NCBI GenBank assembly: GCA_026874595.1 | Contig: JAPPUL010000069.1 | Coordinates: 1,242,001-1,306,000 of the forward strand | Direction: 5' to 3' | DNA from: Sipunculus nudus | Taxonomy: Eukaryota; Annelida; Sipuncula; Golfingiida; Sipunculidae | Length of the DNA: 64,000 nt | Shown: piece by piece, positions 34,024 through 43,794 of the stretch | Layout: each line of letters begins with the position of its first letter | Numbering within the stretch: the first letter of the stretch is position 1 | Translations under genes and position numbers: made by a program | Notes under the pieces: generated by a model | What the model was told of the DNA's origin: nothing | Databases searched by the model: none | Seen by the model: only the letters and a program-made list of their open reading frames with translations

Positions 34024-36606
34024 CTATATTACGACGTTCACAAGCTTGTTTTTTACTACTATAACCTTCTTTACGCTATTTTGTCCTATCCACTTCATTA
34101 TTACTTCATTATTAAACACTGCTTGCTTTAGTCCATCCTCATTAATGTCTGCCGGTAATGTCTCTCGTGCCCGTACCTTCCCGTTCACTTGAAAAACATA
34201 AGTTATATTATATTTTTTGACAAACACTTTATTGTAATTTATAAATCCGCTGCCAAAAACACTACCCTCCCCGCCTAGTTTTTCATGCAATTCCTCAGAT
34301 AGATGCGGTGTTATCGGGCCTAGTAGTTTTGTTACTGCCATAAGGCTTAGTCGAAGCAATATCTTACTCTCTTTACTTACATACTCAACGCTGTATAGAC
34401 TGTTTATAAACTCCATTATCGCTGCTATCCCTGTGTTGAACTGATATCTCTCTATGAAATCTTCTCTTACCTTCTTTATCGTTTTATGCATTTTACGGTA
34501 TACTTCTTTATAACTATCTGATAAAGTAGGATATATTTTTTCTTCAAAGTGCTTATAGCTTACTCTATCACTTCCTTTTGACTTTTGACTATACAACAAA
34601 TATAATCTGTATACACGATTTATAAATTTAGAACATCCTCCTACCCCTCGCTCGCTCCATTCAAGGTCTCGTTTTGGAGGCGCGGCAAATAGTACGAACA
34701 ACCTTAGTGTGTCTGCTCCGTACTTGTCTAACATGTTGTTTGGATCAACGCCATTCTTCTTCGATTTCGACATCTTCTCAAGCTTTATTATAAGCTTTTC
34801 TCCTGTTTCGGGACACGTTTTATGCCCAGCTAGTTCTTCTTTGCTATAATATCTTCTTGCCTTTCGTGAAAAGTAGGACGGCGATACTACCATACCCTGT
34901 GTTAGCAGATTCTTAAACGGTTCTTTATAGCTTGTATAGCCAAGATCGTTTAGTGCTTTTGTAAAAAATCGAGCGTATAAAAGATGTAATATTGCATGTT
35001 CTATACCCCCTACATATTGGTCTACGTTCATCCAATAATCTACGAGTTCTTTATTTAATATATTTGTATCTTCTTTTGGGCTGCAGTATCTTAAAAAGTA
35101 CCAGGACGAACATACAAAGGTATCCATTGTGTCAGTCTCACGCTTTGCATCCCCGCCGCACTTTGGACATTTAGTCCTTAGAAACTTTTCATTGTGAGAA
35201 AGAGGATTGCCAAGTTCTTTAAACTCTACATCATCAGGAAGGAGCACCGGTAGTGATTCTTTATCTACAGGAACAATCCCGCAGCGTTTGCAGTAGATTA
35301 TCGGAATCGGATTGCCCCAGTAGCGTTGTCTTGATATTAGCCAATCCTTTAGCCTATACTCTAGCTTCCCTTTTCCATACCCTTTTAACTCCGCTTCCTT
35401 TATTATCGCCTGCTTTGCTTCCTCACTGCTCATACCATCAAATTTATCGGAGTTTATTAGTATCCCCGACTTCGTATATGCCCCTTCTAAACTACTTCCT
35501 ATCATCCCTTCTTCAGCTTGTATCACCACATTTATAGGTATATCGTACTTTTTCGCAAAAAGAAAATCCCTACTATCATGTGCCGGAACTCCCATAACCA
35601 CCCCTGTCCCGTACTCTACTAATACAAAATTTGCTATGTATAAGGGAATTTTAGCTCCATTAAACGGATTCTCTGCGTACTCTCCTGTAAATATCCCCTC
35701 TTTGCTTATGTCTTCTCGCGTCCTTTCTATTCTGTCTTGTTTTATTATCCTAGCTACAAACTCCTCTATCTGACCTTTTCTCGGATTGCCTTCTATTAGC
35801 TCATCTATCAAATCATGCTCAGGCGATATCGCCATGAAGCTTACTCCGTATATTGTGTCTGGACGCGTTGTGAATATTGCAAGCTCTTTTCCTCTCAATT
35901 TGAAGTTTATATAAAGTCCAAAGCTTTTTCCTATCCAGTTCTCTTGCATCGTTATCACTTGTTCTGGCCAGTTGCCAAGCTCCTTATACCCGCTAAGAAG
36001 CTCATCGGCGTACTTTGTTATCTTTATAAACCATTGCGACATCTTCTTTATCTCAATCTCTGTTCCGCACCTCCAGCAACATCCATTTGCTACCTGCTCA
36101 TTTGCAAGTACTGTCATGTCATTCGGACACCAGTTAACCGGCGCTTCCTTCTTATATATTAAACCATGCTCGTATAACTCTAAAAATAATGCTTGCTGCC
36201 ATTTGTAATATTCTTTGTCGCATGTTATAAGTTCTTTCTCCCAGTCGTATGAAAAGCCAAACCTCTTTAATTGCCTTTTCATCTTCTCTATATTACTATA
36301 GGTCCATTCCTTTGGATGTATCCCTTTTTCAAATGCTGCGTTCTCTGCGGGCAGTCCAAATGCATCCCAACCCATTGGATGCAGCACTTGTTTGCCAAGT
36401 AGCCTTTGTAGATTTGCTATTGCGTCTCCTATTGCGTAGTTCCTTACGTGTCCCATGTGAATCTCGCCAGATGGGTAGGGGAACATCTCAAGACAATAAA
36501 ATTTATTGCCTTTTTCTCTCATGTTTCCGCTACTAAATGTTTTTTCTTCCTCCCACCTCTTTTGCCATTTGTCTTCTAGCGCCTTATAATCATATTCACT
36601 GCTCAT
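34024..36606 (-). CDS. leuS: Leucyl-tRNA synthetase
   Basis: An 860-residue class I synthetase that charges tRNA-Leu with leucine. The HIGH-type motif is HMGH at 50-53, and KMSKS is at 611-615. A CP1 editing domain of normal size lies between them (TTRPDTIYGVSFMAISPEH, GTGVVMGVPAHDSRD). Zinc-like CxxC pairs are present at CKRC and CPKC in the insertion region. The anticodon-binding and C-terminal domains are complete. This is the bacterial type and shows no break. It may be co-transcribed with the lipoprotein and mutS2. Confidence 0.97.
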   Translation of the reverse strand: MSSEYDYKALEDKWQKRWEEEKTFSSGNMREKGNKFYCLEMFPYPSGEIHMGHVRNYAIGDAIANLQRLLGKQVLHPMGWDAFGLPAENAAFEKGIHPKEWTYSNIEKMKRQLKRFGFSYDWEKELITCDKEYYKWQQALFLELYEHGLIYKKEAPVNWCPNDMTVLANEQVANGCCWRCGTEIEIKKMSQWFIKITKYADELLSGYKELGNWPEQVITMQENWIGKSFGLYINFKLRGKELAIFTTRPDTIYGVSFMAISPEHDLIDELIEGNPRKGQIEEFVARIIKQDRIERTREDISKEGIFTGEYAENPFNGAKIPLYIANFVLVEYGTGVVMGVPAHDSRDFLFAKKYDIPINVVIQAEEGMIGSSLEGAYTKSGILINSDKFDGMSSEEAKQAIIKEAELKGYGKGKLEYRLKDWLISRQRYWGNPIPIIYCKRCGIVPVDKESLPVLLPDDVEFKELGNPLSHNEKFLRTKCPKCGGDAKRETDTMDTFVCSSWYFLRYCSPKEDTNILNKELVDYWMNVDQYVGGIEHAILHLLYARFFTKALNDLGYTSYKEPFKNLLTQGMVVSPSYFSRKARRYYSKEELAGHKTCPETGEKLIIKLEKMSKSKKNGVDPNNMLDKYGADTLRLFVLFAAPPKRDLEWSERGVGGCSKFINRVYRLYLLYSQKSKGSDRVSYKHFEEKIYPTLSDSYKEVYRKMHKTIKKVREDFIERYQFNTGIAAIMEFINSLYSVEYVSKESKILLRLSLMAVTKLLGPITPHLSEELHEKLGGEGSVFGSGFINYNKVFVKKYNITYVFQVNGKVRARETLPADINEDGLKQAVFNNEVIMKWIGQNSVKKVIVVKNKLVNVVI

Positions 36607-36847
36607 TTTAAGACCTTCGTTCTTTTTTCATTTGTTTTTTGGGAATTTTAAATAATAACAAGTTTTTTCAAAAGTGCATTTTATCTAAAACATTTATTGC
36701 CTTTTCTAAGATATTATTATTAGCTGTATTTAAGTCAGCCGCATCCGGAAATACAAATCCATCCTACGTATAGAACTTAAATTTTTTATGTATAAAATTA
36801 AAGTCTAATTATTTATATAAAAAAAACTTTTATTTTGACACATTCTT

Positions 36848-36886
36848 TTATTGCGTGTGTTTTAATATAACATGTAGAGTTTTCAT
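36848..36886 (-). other. 12-codon frame with perfect Shine-Dalgarno (leader-peptide candidate)
   Basis: On the minus strand GGAGGAG (36894-36900) lies seven bases before an ATG that opens the peptide MKTLHVILKHTQ and then TAA. The site is stronger than most in the window. It points toward leuS and has a 10-bp hairpin just upstream. The peptide holds two Leu and two His, not enough to claim attenuation. The same DNA read on the plus strand gives the anti-SD sequence CTCCTCC. Confidence 0.35.
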
Positions 36887-36912
36887 TTTTTTTCTCCTCC
36901 ATTGATTGTCTT

Positions 36913-36952
36913 CATGAGAGCCATTCCTTGGCTCTCATGTTGCTTTTTTTTT
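36913..36952 (+). terminator. Strong Rho-independent terminator with no known plus-strand gene before it
   Basis: catgagagcc (36913-36922) pairs perfectly with ggctctcatg (36930-36939) around a seven-base loop, followed by TTGC and nine T (36944-36952). On the plus strand no protein gene lies upstream, since leuS is on the minus strand. It therefore suggests a short plus-strand RNA starting after about 36835. Confidence 0.6.
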
Positions 36953-37052
36953 AAAGTAAAGCAAGTAAAGCATTTGCCACAAACGTTTTAGCATGTTAAA
37001 TGCATTCAAGTTTAGAGCAATTTATGAGCTTAATAATAGCTTTCTGACATGT

Positions 37053-38615
37053 TTATGACATTTTATAGGAAAGAGATATTGCCTTAAGCATTGCCTTTGC
37101 CTTATTTTTAGTTTCTAAGAATTCAAGCTCTTCTTTAGAATCGTACACGACGCCGCCTGCTGTTTGTATGTAGGCCTTGTCATCCTTTATCACTACCGTC
37201 CTTATTATTATGCAACTGTCCATATCTCCATTAAAACCAAAATAGGCAACTCCACCCCCATAAAGACCTCGTTTTATCGGCTCAAGTTCTTCTATTATCT
37301 CCATTGCCCTTATTTTCGGCGCACCGGTTAAGGTGCCGGCTGGGAACGAGGACAAAAATAAATCGAACATATCTTTATCATCTTTTAATATTCCTTCTAT
37401 CTCCGAGACCAAGTGTATTACATGTGAGTATTTTTCTGCATACATAAGTTTTTCTTTAAGCCCATCATGTGCAAGCTTAACACTACCAAACTTACATACT
37501 CGCCCAAGATCATTCCTACCAAGGTCCACAAGCATGATATGCTCAGCAAGCTCTTTTTTATCACTTGCAAGCTCAAGCTCCATTTTCCTCTCATACTCTT
37601 TAGTCTTCCCTCGTCCTCGTGTCCCTGCAATAGGACGTGCTATTACCTTATTCCCTTCCTTCTTGACAAGTAGTTCAGGCGATGAGCCTATTATTTCTAT
37701 GTCGTTAAATTTAAGATAGAACAAGTAAGGGGAGGGGTTTATTGAGCGCAAAGCCCTATATATTGTAAAATGGTCTATTCCCTTTAGTGTGTGTTCAAGC
37801 CGCCTTGATATTTGTACTTGGAATATATCTCCTTGTATAATATACTCCTTGGCCTTCCTAACTGCCGCTTTATACTCAGTCTCCGTAAACGAGGCTTTTG
37901 ATACAACTTGTTTTATATCTTCTTCTATATCTTGTTCTATTTCTTCTTCTGATGGTTTTTTAGTTTCTTTTTCATTGCCACTTAAAAGAAGAGGAGTTTT
38001 AATGCTTAGATAAAGCGATTCTATTGTACTTTTCCCCTGCTCATACTCAGCTTTAAGCGACTTTGTATCTTTGTATTTCCTTGTGTCTATATTATAAGTT
38101 ATTCTCACTTTATGCGTTACGTGGTCAAGACTTATTATATGTTTAGGGAATATGAAGTTGATATGCGGGATATTAAGGTCGTCCTCATTTGTGTCAGGCA
38201 ACTTTTCTACTATGCGTATGGCATCATAACTAAAGTATCCAACCGCACCCCCATGAAATGGTGATGTTTTTATTTCATCTGAGGAGAATGCTTTATAGCG
38301 ATTTATAATCTTTTTAAGACTTCCAATTGGATCTTTTGTCTCAAACTCATGCTTAGTTCCGTATTCTATAATCTGGCATATATTATATTTGGCACGAAAT
38401 ATTATTGCAGGATCGCTTCCTAAAAAAGAATAACGCCCAATACTCTCACCTCCCGTTACAGAATCAAGCAAAAAGGAGTATTCTTTATCTTTATAAAGCT
38501 TCATAAAAAGGGATACAGGAGTCTCTAAATCTGCTATAAACTCTTTATATATAGGGATTAAATTATATTCCTTACTAAGCTTAAAAAGCTCATCCAGACT
38601 AAGATATGATTCCAT
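37053..38615 (-). CDS. trpE: Anthranilate synthase component I
   Basis: A 520-residue protein that makes anthranilate from chorismate with ammonia from TrpG, the first step of tryptophan synthesis. The N-terminal tryptophan-feedback motif appears as LLDSVTGGESIGRYSFLG. The C-terminal chorismate-binding part has RPIAGTRGRG, LVDLGRNDLGRV and PAGTLTGAPKIRAMEI, all family signatures. PabB is less likely because the Trp-site region is present. No trpG follows. The next gene upstream on the same strand is hisE, 44 bases away. Confidence 0.92.
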   Translation of the reverse strand: MESYLSLDELFKLSKEYNLIPIYKEFIADLETPVSLFMKLYKDKEYSFLLDSVTGGESIGRYSFLGSDPAIIFRAKYNICQIIEYGTKHEFETKDPIGSLKKIINRYKAFSSDEIKTSPFHGGAVGYFSYDAIRIVEKLPDTNEDDLNIPHINFIFPKHIISLDHVTHKVRITYNIDTRKYKDTKSLKAEYEQGKSTIESLYLSIKTPLLLSGNEKETKKPSEEEIEQDIEEDIKQVVSKASFTETEYKAAVRKAKEYIIQGDIFQVQISRRLEHTLKGIDHFTIYRALRSINPSPYLFYLKFNDIEIIGSSPELLVKKEGNKVIARPIAGTRGRGKTKEYERKMELELASDKKELAEHIMLVDLGRNDLGRVCKFGSVKLAHDGLKEKLMYAEKYSHVIHLVSEIEGILKDDKDMFDLFLSSFPAGTLTGAPKIRAMEIIEELEPIKRGLYGGGVAYFGFNGDMDSCIIIRTVVIKDDKAYIQTAGGVVYDSKEELEFLETKNKAKAMLKAISLSYKMS

Positions 38616-38659
38616 AATGCCTTTCTTTATAAAATAACTAACTTAGCTAAATATAAGCT

Positions 38660-38968
38660 TTACTTAAAGCGCTTTCTAAGCTCACCAAATACAAGATTAG
38701 GTTCAATCTCATGATAAGACAAAAGAACGATGGCATGAAAAAACAAATCCGACACCTCATGTATAATAGCCTCTTTAGAAGCATCCTTGCTTGCGAGAAG
38801 AGTTTCACCAGCCTCTTCAATAAGCTTTTTCAATATAGAATCAAGTCCTTTGTCAAATAACGATGCAACATAAGAGTCCGTGGGTCTTGTTTTTTTTCTT
38901 TGGAGCACCACTTTGTAAATATCATTTAATATAGCTGGTGTTGCAGCTGGTTTTTGTCCGTGTATCAC
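38660..38968 (-). CDS. hisE: Phosphoribosyl-ATP pyrophosphatase
   Basis: A 102-residue all-alpha MazG-like protein that hydrolyses phosphoribosyl-ATP to phosphoribosyl-AMP, the second step of histidine synthesis. KKLIEEAGETLLAS and EVSDLFFHAIVLLSYH are the metal-binding helices, and SYVASLFDKGLDSILKK is the usual N-terminal helix. The start is GTG 38968, with no strong ribosome site. It stands alone rather than fused to HisI and without other his genes nearby. It probably shares a transcript with trpE. Confidence 0.9.
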   Translation of the reverse strand: MIHGQKPAATPAILNDIYKVVLQRKKTRPTDSYVASLFDKGLDSILKKLIEEAGETLLASKDASKEAIIHEVSDLFFHAIVLLSYHEIEPNLVFGELRKRFK

Positions 38969-39074
38969 TTGTTTTTACAGTGCCTTATAGAATGTTATAA
39001 TACTAAAGTAAATGTAAACATAATAAGCTGTAAATCAAATAAAAATTGGGTAAAGCGAAATAAAAAAATAATAC

Positions 39075-39103
39075 TTGACAGACAAACCCAAAGTATTTAA
39101 GTT
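39075..39103 (+). promoter_or_regulatory. Possible promoter for the tRNA-Ile gene
   Basis: TTGACA at 39075-39080, then a 17-base spacer and TAAGTT at 39098-39103. The -35 is perfect and the -10 weak. It lies about 60 bases before the tRNA gene. Confidence 0.4.
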
Positions 39104-39161
39104 AATTTTGTTCTTAGTATTGCAATAATCATTATACTAATAATGCTGTGCAAAAAGGAAG

Positions 39162-39178
39162 GGGAGCGTAGCTCAGGT

Positions 39179-39210
<32 letters not shown>

Positions 39211-39235
39211 GAAGGTTCAACTCCTTCCGCTCCCA
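39162..39235 (+). tRNA. tRNA-Ile (anticodon GAT)
   Basis: A 74-base cloverleaf. The acceptor stem GGGAGCG pairs with CGCTCCC, the D arm has gctc/gagc, the anticodon stem is ctgtg/cgcag with loop ctgataa (GAT), and the T arm is gaagg/ccttc with loop ttcaact. The discriminator is A and no CCA is encoded. Confidence 0.97.
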
Positions 39236-39420
39236 AAATTGTTTGTCCCAAATGCTTTTTTTGTATAGTTAACGTTTAATATAGTGTCCAAAAGGCTTAT
39301 TGAATCAAAATAAGGCTTGCTTTTTAGAGCATAGGAATTATCTTAATATTTGTGCAAGTAAGTATAGAGTTAGTTTGCACGAGTAAATGCTTTGTATCAA
39401 ACGTTATTATGCGACTTATG

Positions 39421-39494
39421 GGGGGTGTAGTTCAGCTGGTTAGAACGCTGCCCTGTCAAGGCAGAGGTCGCGGGTTCAAGTCCCGTCACTCCCG
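39421..39494 (+). tRNA. tRNA-Asp (anticodon GTC)
   Basis: A 74-base cloverleaf. The acceptor stem GGGGGTG pairs with CACTCCC with one G-T pair. The anticodon loop is ctgtcaa within gcc/ggc, and the T arm is gcggg/cccgt with ttcaagt. The discriminator is G and no CCA is encoded. The 185 bases between the two tRNA genes show no clear promoter or terminator. Confidence 0.97.
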
Positions 39495-39530
39495 TTTTAT
39501 TGGATATGTGCTCTTTTAAAGAGTAGTTTT

Positions 39531-40835
39531 ATGATTATAGTATTATATGAGGACTTTACCTACGACAAGCTTTATCCTATAACCTTAAGCCGACCTGTAT
39601 GTCTAGTTAAAACAGGTGTAGGAACATTACTTGACAGAATAAAACGACTTTTCCTTGAGGATGACGTAACCTTTAAACATGTTATAAGAGATTATCTTGT
39701 TGAGGGGTTTAGAGAGCTTGAGCCATTTTCTTTTGAAATGGTTTTGCCAGACGAAGAATATTTATTTATTAAAGCCAACCTACATTTGAATAAAAAGCCA
39801 GCTATAAACTGTAATGAAGTGTATTTGGGGGAGGGAGATGCTTTAGGGGATTATGTAGGCAATGAGGAGGTAATATGTTTTAAGGTTTTGGGATCTTTAT
39901 TGCAAGGCTTTAATAAGGCTTTATTTTTCAAACGTGATGGACTTTTGGAGTATGTTAAAAGGCTTTCTCTTAAGGTGGTAAGGCGTGATTTTGGTGGCAA
40001 AAGGATAAACTATCTTTTTGATCTTGTGGAGAATAATTCAAATGCTTTGCTAGAAGATATATCTTATATTGGAACTTCAAATGAAGGGTTTTTTGATGTT
40101 TTAGGACATTCTGGTATTACGTTAAGTGGCAATGCTTGTGATTTACATATAAAAGAGGGAGCAAAGATATATCCTGGTGTACATTTCATAACAGAAAGCG
40201 GTCCAATACTAGTTGAAGAAGGAGTAATAATAAAGCCGTTTAGTTTACTTGAGGGTCCATGTTACATAGGCAAGGGAAGTCAACTAAAAAGTGTTAAGAT
40301 TGGTAGTGGAACGACTATAGGCAACTATTGCAAAGTGGGAGGTGAGCTTGAGAGTACAATAATGCATGATTATAGTAATAAGAGTCACGAAGGCTTTATA
40401 GGGCATTCATACATAGGAGAATATGTTAATATGGGTGCTTTAACGACTACAAGTAATTTAAAGAACAATTACAGCGAGGTACGGCTTTTGTATCCTGGTG
40501 AGAATGAGGTTAGAACAGGCCTTGTTAAGGTAGGCTCTTATATAGGAGATCATAGCAAACTTGGGATAGGCTCATTACTTACAACGGGCACGGTTTTAGG
40601 TTTTGGAGTAAATATATATTTTGGGGTGAGTTTATATTCTAAATATATACCATCGTTCATATGGGGTAGTAATATAGAATATCAAGAATATTTATTTGAT
40701 AAATTTTTAAGTACCTGTCATGATGTTATGAAGAGAAGGTTGCAAATGACTACAGATGTAAAAGTTAGAGTTTATGAAAAAATATTTGATCTTGAAAGAG
40801 AAAATAGAAGATTTTTTTTAGAAAGAAAAAACTAA
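39531..40835 (+). CDS. GlmU-like sugar nucleotidyltransferase/acyltransferase
   Basis: A 434-residue protein with two parts. The N-terminal half (about 1-190) resembles a sugar-nucleotidyltransferase fold (YEDFTYDKLYPITLSRPVCL), in the style of the alternative GlmU family. The region of about 200-390 is a left-handed beta-helix of hexapeptide repeats (IKEGAKIYPGVHF, IKPFSLLEGPCYIGKGSQL, IGNYCKVGGELESTIM, GHSYIGEYVNMGALTTTSNL). A role in UDP-N-acetylglucosamine supply for the cell wall is likely from the family, while the exact substrate is inference. It begins 36 bases after tRNA-Asp. Confidence 0.78.
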   Translation: MIIVLYEDFTYDKLYPITLSRPVCLVKTGVGTLLDRIKRLFLEDDVTFKHVIRDYLVEGFRELEPFSFEMVLPDEEYLFIKANLHLNKKPAINCNEVYLGEGDALGDYVGNEEVICFKVLGSLLQGFNKALFFKRDGLLEYVKRLSLKVVRRDFGGKRINYLFDLVENNSNALLEDISYIGTSNEGFFDVLGHSGITLSGNACDLHIKEGAKIYPGVHFITESGPILVEEGVIIKPFSLLEGPCYIGKGSQLKSVKIGSGTTIGNYCKVGGELESTIMHDYSNKSHEGFIGHSYIGEYVNMGALTTTSNLKNNYSEVRLLYPGENEVRTGLVKVGSYIGDHSKLGIGSLLTTGTVLGFGVNIYFGVSLYSKYIPSFIWGSNIEYQEYLFDKFLSTCHDVMKRRLQMTTDVKVRVYEKIFDLERENRRFFLERKN

Positions 40836-40842
40836 AATTAAC

Positions 40843-40871
40843 TTGACAAAGTGAAGAAAATAGTGTTTAAT
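40843..40871 (+). promoter_or_regulatory. Sigma-70 type promoter for the sigma-factor gene
   Basis: TTGACA (40843-40848), an exact 17-base spacer and TTTAAT (40866-40871), one mismatch from consensus. It starts eight bases after the stop of the preceding gene and 170 bases before the sigma-factor ATG, leaving a long AT-rich leader. Confidence 0.7.
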
Positions 40872-41040
40872 AAAAACCACTTCCGGTAAAAAATGTAGCA
40901 AACAAAAAAAAGATGATGGCTTTATAAAAAAAAAGGTGTAGTAAAAATGGAGTTACTATATGCTATAGCTAATGCTTAAAGGGGTTTTCAGTTTAATAAA
41001 GACAATTAATGAATACACAATTGGCAGGAGAGATATTTGT

Positions 41041-41925
41041 ATGGGTAGAACTCAAACTAAACTCAAGAATAAGGGTACTCTAAAGGACCTAGCTTACGAG
41101 GGACCACTTGCTCAATATTTAATGGAAATAGACAAAGTAAAGTTATTAACACGCGAAGAGGAGGGATTGTACGCAAAAGAAGCTTTTGAAGGATGTAAAA
41201 TATCAAGAGGTAAGTTAATTCGAGCTAACTTGCGTTTTGTTGTTAATATTGCCAAGAAGTATCAAAAGCGAGGCTTACCGTTAATAGATTTAATCAGCGA
41301 AGGGAATATGGGGCTTATAACAGCGGCAGATAAATTTGATTATAGAAAGGGTTATCATTTCATATCATATGCTGTATGGTGGATAAAACAATCGATACTA
41401 AAAGCTTTATCTGAAAAAACAAAATTAATAAGACTGCCTTTAAATAGAGCAAATCAATTAATGCAGATAGAAAAGCTTAAAAAAGAAAAAGAGCAGCTTA
41501 AAAATACAGATCTTACAAACTGTGAGATAGCAACCGCCCTAGATATAGAAGAGCATAGTGTATCTGACATACTAAATGCCTCAAGAGATTATGTGTCACT
41601 TGACGCTCCTATAGTATTTGATAAGAAAGAAAGATACTTATCAGAGCTAATAAGAGATAGTAATTTTAAGGAACCAGAAGAAAAGCTTGTAGATGTTTCG
41701 CTTAAAGAGACGATATCAAGATCGCTTGAGACCTTATCAGATAAAGAACAAGCAGTAATAAGGTTAAGATATGGTTTGGGAGGGATAGATCCTCTGTCCT
41801 TAAAAGATATAGGTAGCAAATTTAACCTTACGAAAGAGAGAATAAGACAGATAGAAAAGAAGGCGATACGTAGATTAAGACATCCCTCACGGAGCCAGGC
41901 GCTAAAATCTTTTCTTAAACTCTAA
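41041..41925 (+). CDS. RNA polymerase sigma-70 family factor (RpoD/RpoS-like)
   Basis: 294 residues from ATG 41041, which has AGGAG at 41026-41030. An in-frame ATG at 40972 would add 23 residues but has no ribosome site. A region 1.2-like segment (GPLAQYLMEIDKVKLLTREEE) is followed by region 2 (RANLRFVVNIAKKYQKRG, IDLISEGNMGLI, the DNA-melting HFISYAVWWIKQSI), region 3 and region 4 with the helix-turn-helix LSLKDIGSKFNLTKERIRQIE. It lacks the large region 1.1 of a typical RpoD, so a group 2 factor such as RpoS or a compact primary factor is likely. Confidence 0.88.
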   Translation: MGRTQTKLKNKGTLKDLAYEGPLAQYLMEIDKVKLLTREEEGLYAKEAFEGCKISRGKLIRANLRFVVNIAKKYQKRGLPLIDLISEGNMGLITAADKFDYRKGYHFISYAVWWIKQSILKALSEKTKLIRLPLNRANQLMQIEKLKKEKEQLKNTDLTNCEIATALDIEEHSVSDILNASRDYVSLDAPIVFDKKERYLSELIRDSNFKEPEEKLVDVSLKETISRSLETLSDKEQAVIRLRYGLGGIDPLSLKDIGSKFNLTKERIRQIEKKAIRRLRHPSRSQALKSFLKL

Positions 41926-41965
41926 AGGAAACTCTATTAAGGGATGCTGACTAAGATAAGGGAGC

Positions 41966-42703
41966 TTAACTAAGATAGTTTTGTTTTATCATATAGTTTG
42001 CAAAGGCAAGATCTTCTTTAGTGGTTATTTTGAAATTGGTTTTTGAGCCTATTATAATGCTAGTATCTTGTCCTATTGCTTGAACTATAGTTGTGTCATC
42101 TGTTGCAGGGTATGGTTTTTTTGCATACTCAAGATATGCTTTTGTTATAGTGTTTAAGTGAAATCCTTGCGGCGTAAGTATCCCGACGTGGTGTTTTCTA
42201 TCAAGATGTTTTTTAATTAATGTATTATTATGCTGTAGCTTTTTGATTGTATCTGTAAGAGGGTATGCTAGTGTAACTGAAGGATATTTATACAAAGCCT
42301 TTAATAGATTTTTAATATCGTTATGGTTTATAAAAGGTCTTGCTGAGTCATGTATCAGTACAATACTATTTGGGTTTTGGTTTTGAATATGTTTAAGTCC
42401 ATTATAAACTGACATATTTCTACTTATGCTGCTCCCTTCCACAATGAAAAGACGATTGCTCGTAAGTTCTTTGCTAATATGGCTATAAATTGAACTTGTA
42501 AAAGCATAATAATCGCCAGGACTTATTACAAGTATAATCTTTGTGTTTAGCTTATTAAGTTCTTGATTGGCAAGAAAAGTTTGTAAAGACCATAAAAATA
42601 AAGGAACCTTCCCAAGCAATACAAACTGTTTTTTAGTCTCTGCTGCAAGCCTTTTGCCAGACCCTGACGCAAGTAGTATTACAAAAGCATTTTTATATTG
42701 CAT
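41966..42703 (-). CDS. ispD: 2-C-methyl-D-erythritol 4-phosphate cytidylyltransferase
   Basis: A 245-residue protein that joins CTP to methylerythritol phosphate in the non-mevalonate isoprenoid pathway. The nucleotide-binding start is LLASGSGKRLAAETKKQF, with an LLA start where many members have AAG. LIHDSARPF, a central TPQGF and the late GSKTNFKITTKEDLAFAN are family signatures. It is not fused to IspF. It is in a minus-strand group with the PIN/TRAM and CarD genes, an order that I recall from spirochaetes. Confidence 0.92.
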   Translation of the reverse strand: MQYKNAFVILLASGSGKRLAAETKKQFVLLGKVPLFLWSLQTFLANQELNKLNTKIILVISPGDYYAFTSSIYSHISKELTSNRLFIVEGSSISRNMSVYNGLKHIQNQNPNSIVLIHDSARPFINHNDIKNLLKALYKYPSVTLAYPLTDTIKKLQHNNTLIKKHLDRKHHVGILTPQGFHLNTITKAYLEYAKKPYPATDDTTIVQAIGQDTSIIIGSKTNFKITTKEDLAFANYMIKQNYLS

Positions 42704-42781
42704 GTATTTTATATTTGTAATTGCAAATAAGCTAAAAAGTTTTAGTTCTATTAATATTACACAACAATTATAAAGCTACTT

Positions 42782-43762
42782 TTAGTGCGTAAGTTGGGTG
42801 AAAATCATTCTACCTGCAGGCGTTTGTAATATACTAGTTACAATAACTTTAACATCACGTCCTATATGACTTTTACCGTTGTCAACTACGATCATAGTTC
42901 CATCGTCAAGATATCCTATGCCCTGATGATGATCTTTACCTTCTTTAACTACAGTTATCTTTATTTCTTCGTTAGGGAGTAGTACAGGCTTAACAGCATT
43001 CGTAAGTTCGTTAATGTTTAAAATCTGTACTCCTTGAAACTCAGCAACTTTGTTTAAATTAAAGTCATTAGTAACTATAGCAGCATTCCCATATTGCAAA
43101 GCAAGTTTTAAAAGCTTACTGTCAACCTCGGGAGTATCAACAAAATCCTCTTCAGTTATACGAATTATGGCTTTTTTACTTGCCTTTAATTTGTTTAATA
43201 TATCAAGTCCTCGCCTTCCGCGGTTTCGTTTTAAGGGGTCTGAGGAGTCGGCAACTTGGTGTAACTCATTTAATACGAACTTAGGAATTATAAGAATCCC
43301 TTCAAGAAAGCCAGTCTCGGCAATATCAAATATCCTGCCATCTATAATAACGCTAGTATCTAATATTTTATGCTTTAACTTTTCCTCAGGCTTTGCTTTA
43401 GAAGTAGAGTTAAAAGCGATATCAGGCTCTTTAAGCCAAGTTAACGTAAACACAAAATAGGCCATTACAAGCTCAAAAATACTTACAAACTCATCTGACA
43501 AGCCCCCTATCTTTACAAACGCAGAACCTAAGAAGTGACCTATTAAAAGTCCTATTAAAAGCCCTATTGAGCCAAAGAGTAATTTTCTTCCCTTTGCTCT
43601 GTGCGCAGTAATTTCAAGCCATATAAAAAGACTCGTAATAATGGCTGCAAGTATAGGATATACAACATATGCCTTAATATTAAAGTATGTTGCATTTGTA
43701 TTGTATCCGATAACAAAAGCAAAGAGAGTTATTAAAAGTAAAACAGCAATTCTAAATAACAT
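42782..43762 (-). CDS. Membrane protein with PIN and TRAM domains (YacL-like)
   Basis: A 326-residue protein. Four hydrophobic helices fill about residues 1-115. A PIN nuclease domain (about 120-250) carries [39 protein letters not shown] and [11 protein letters not shown], including the acidic residues of the active site. A TRAM RNA-binding domain (about 262-326) is at the C-terminus ([15 protein letters not shown]). Family members are proposed membrane-tethered ribonucleases; the substrate is unknown. Confidence 0.9.
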   Translation of the reverse strand: MLFRIAVLLLITLFAFVIGYNTNATYFNIKAYVVYPILAAIITSLFIWLEITAHRAKGRKLLFGSIGLLIGLLIGHFLGSAFVKIGGLSDEFVSIFELVMAYFVFTLTWLKEPDIAFNSTSKAKPEEKLKHKILDTSVIIDGRIFDIAETGFLEGILIIPKFVLNELHQVADSSDPLKRNRGRRGLDILNKLKASKKAIIRITEEDFVDTPEVDSKLLKLALQYGNAAIVTNDFNLNKVAEFQGVQILNINELTNAVKPVLLPNEEIKITVVKEGKDHHQGIGYLDDGTMIVVDNGKSHIGRDVKVIVTSILQTPAGRMIFTQLTH

Positions 43763-43794
43763 AATATCCTCTGTTTATTTAAGGACAAGCAAAA

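Larger units (their letters stand above)
36607..37052. other. Intergenic region between leuS and trpE
   Basis: 446 AT-rich bases hold a short SD-ATG frame on the minus strand (36848-36886), a TTGACA at 36835-36840, and a hairpin with a T run read on the plus strand (36913-36952). No long gene is present on either strand. The rest shows no pattern I can name. Confidence 0.5.

Noticed and set aside
35815-36162. Plus-strand frame of 115 codons
   Set aside because: It is antisense to the conserved part of leuS and has a Cys/Leu-rich shadow composition.
36835-36868. Promoter TTGACA ... TAATAT before the hairpin
   Set aside because: The spacer is 22 bases, too long for a standard sigma-70 promoter, so only the hairpin is called.
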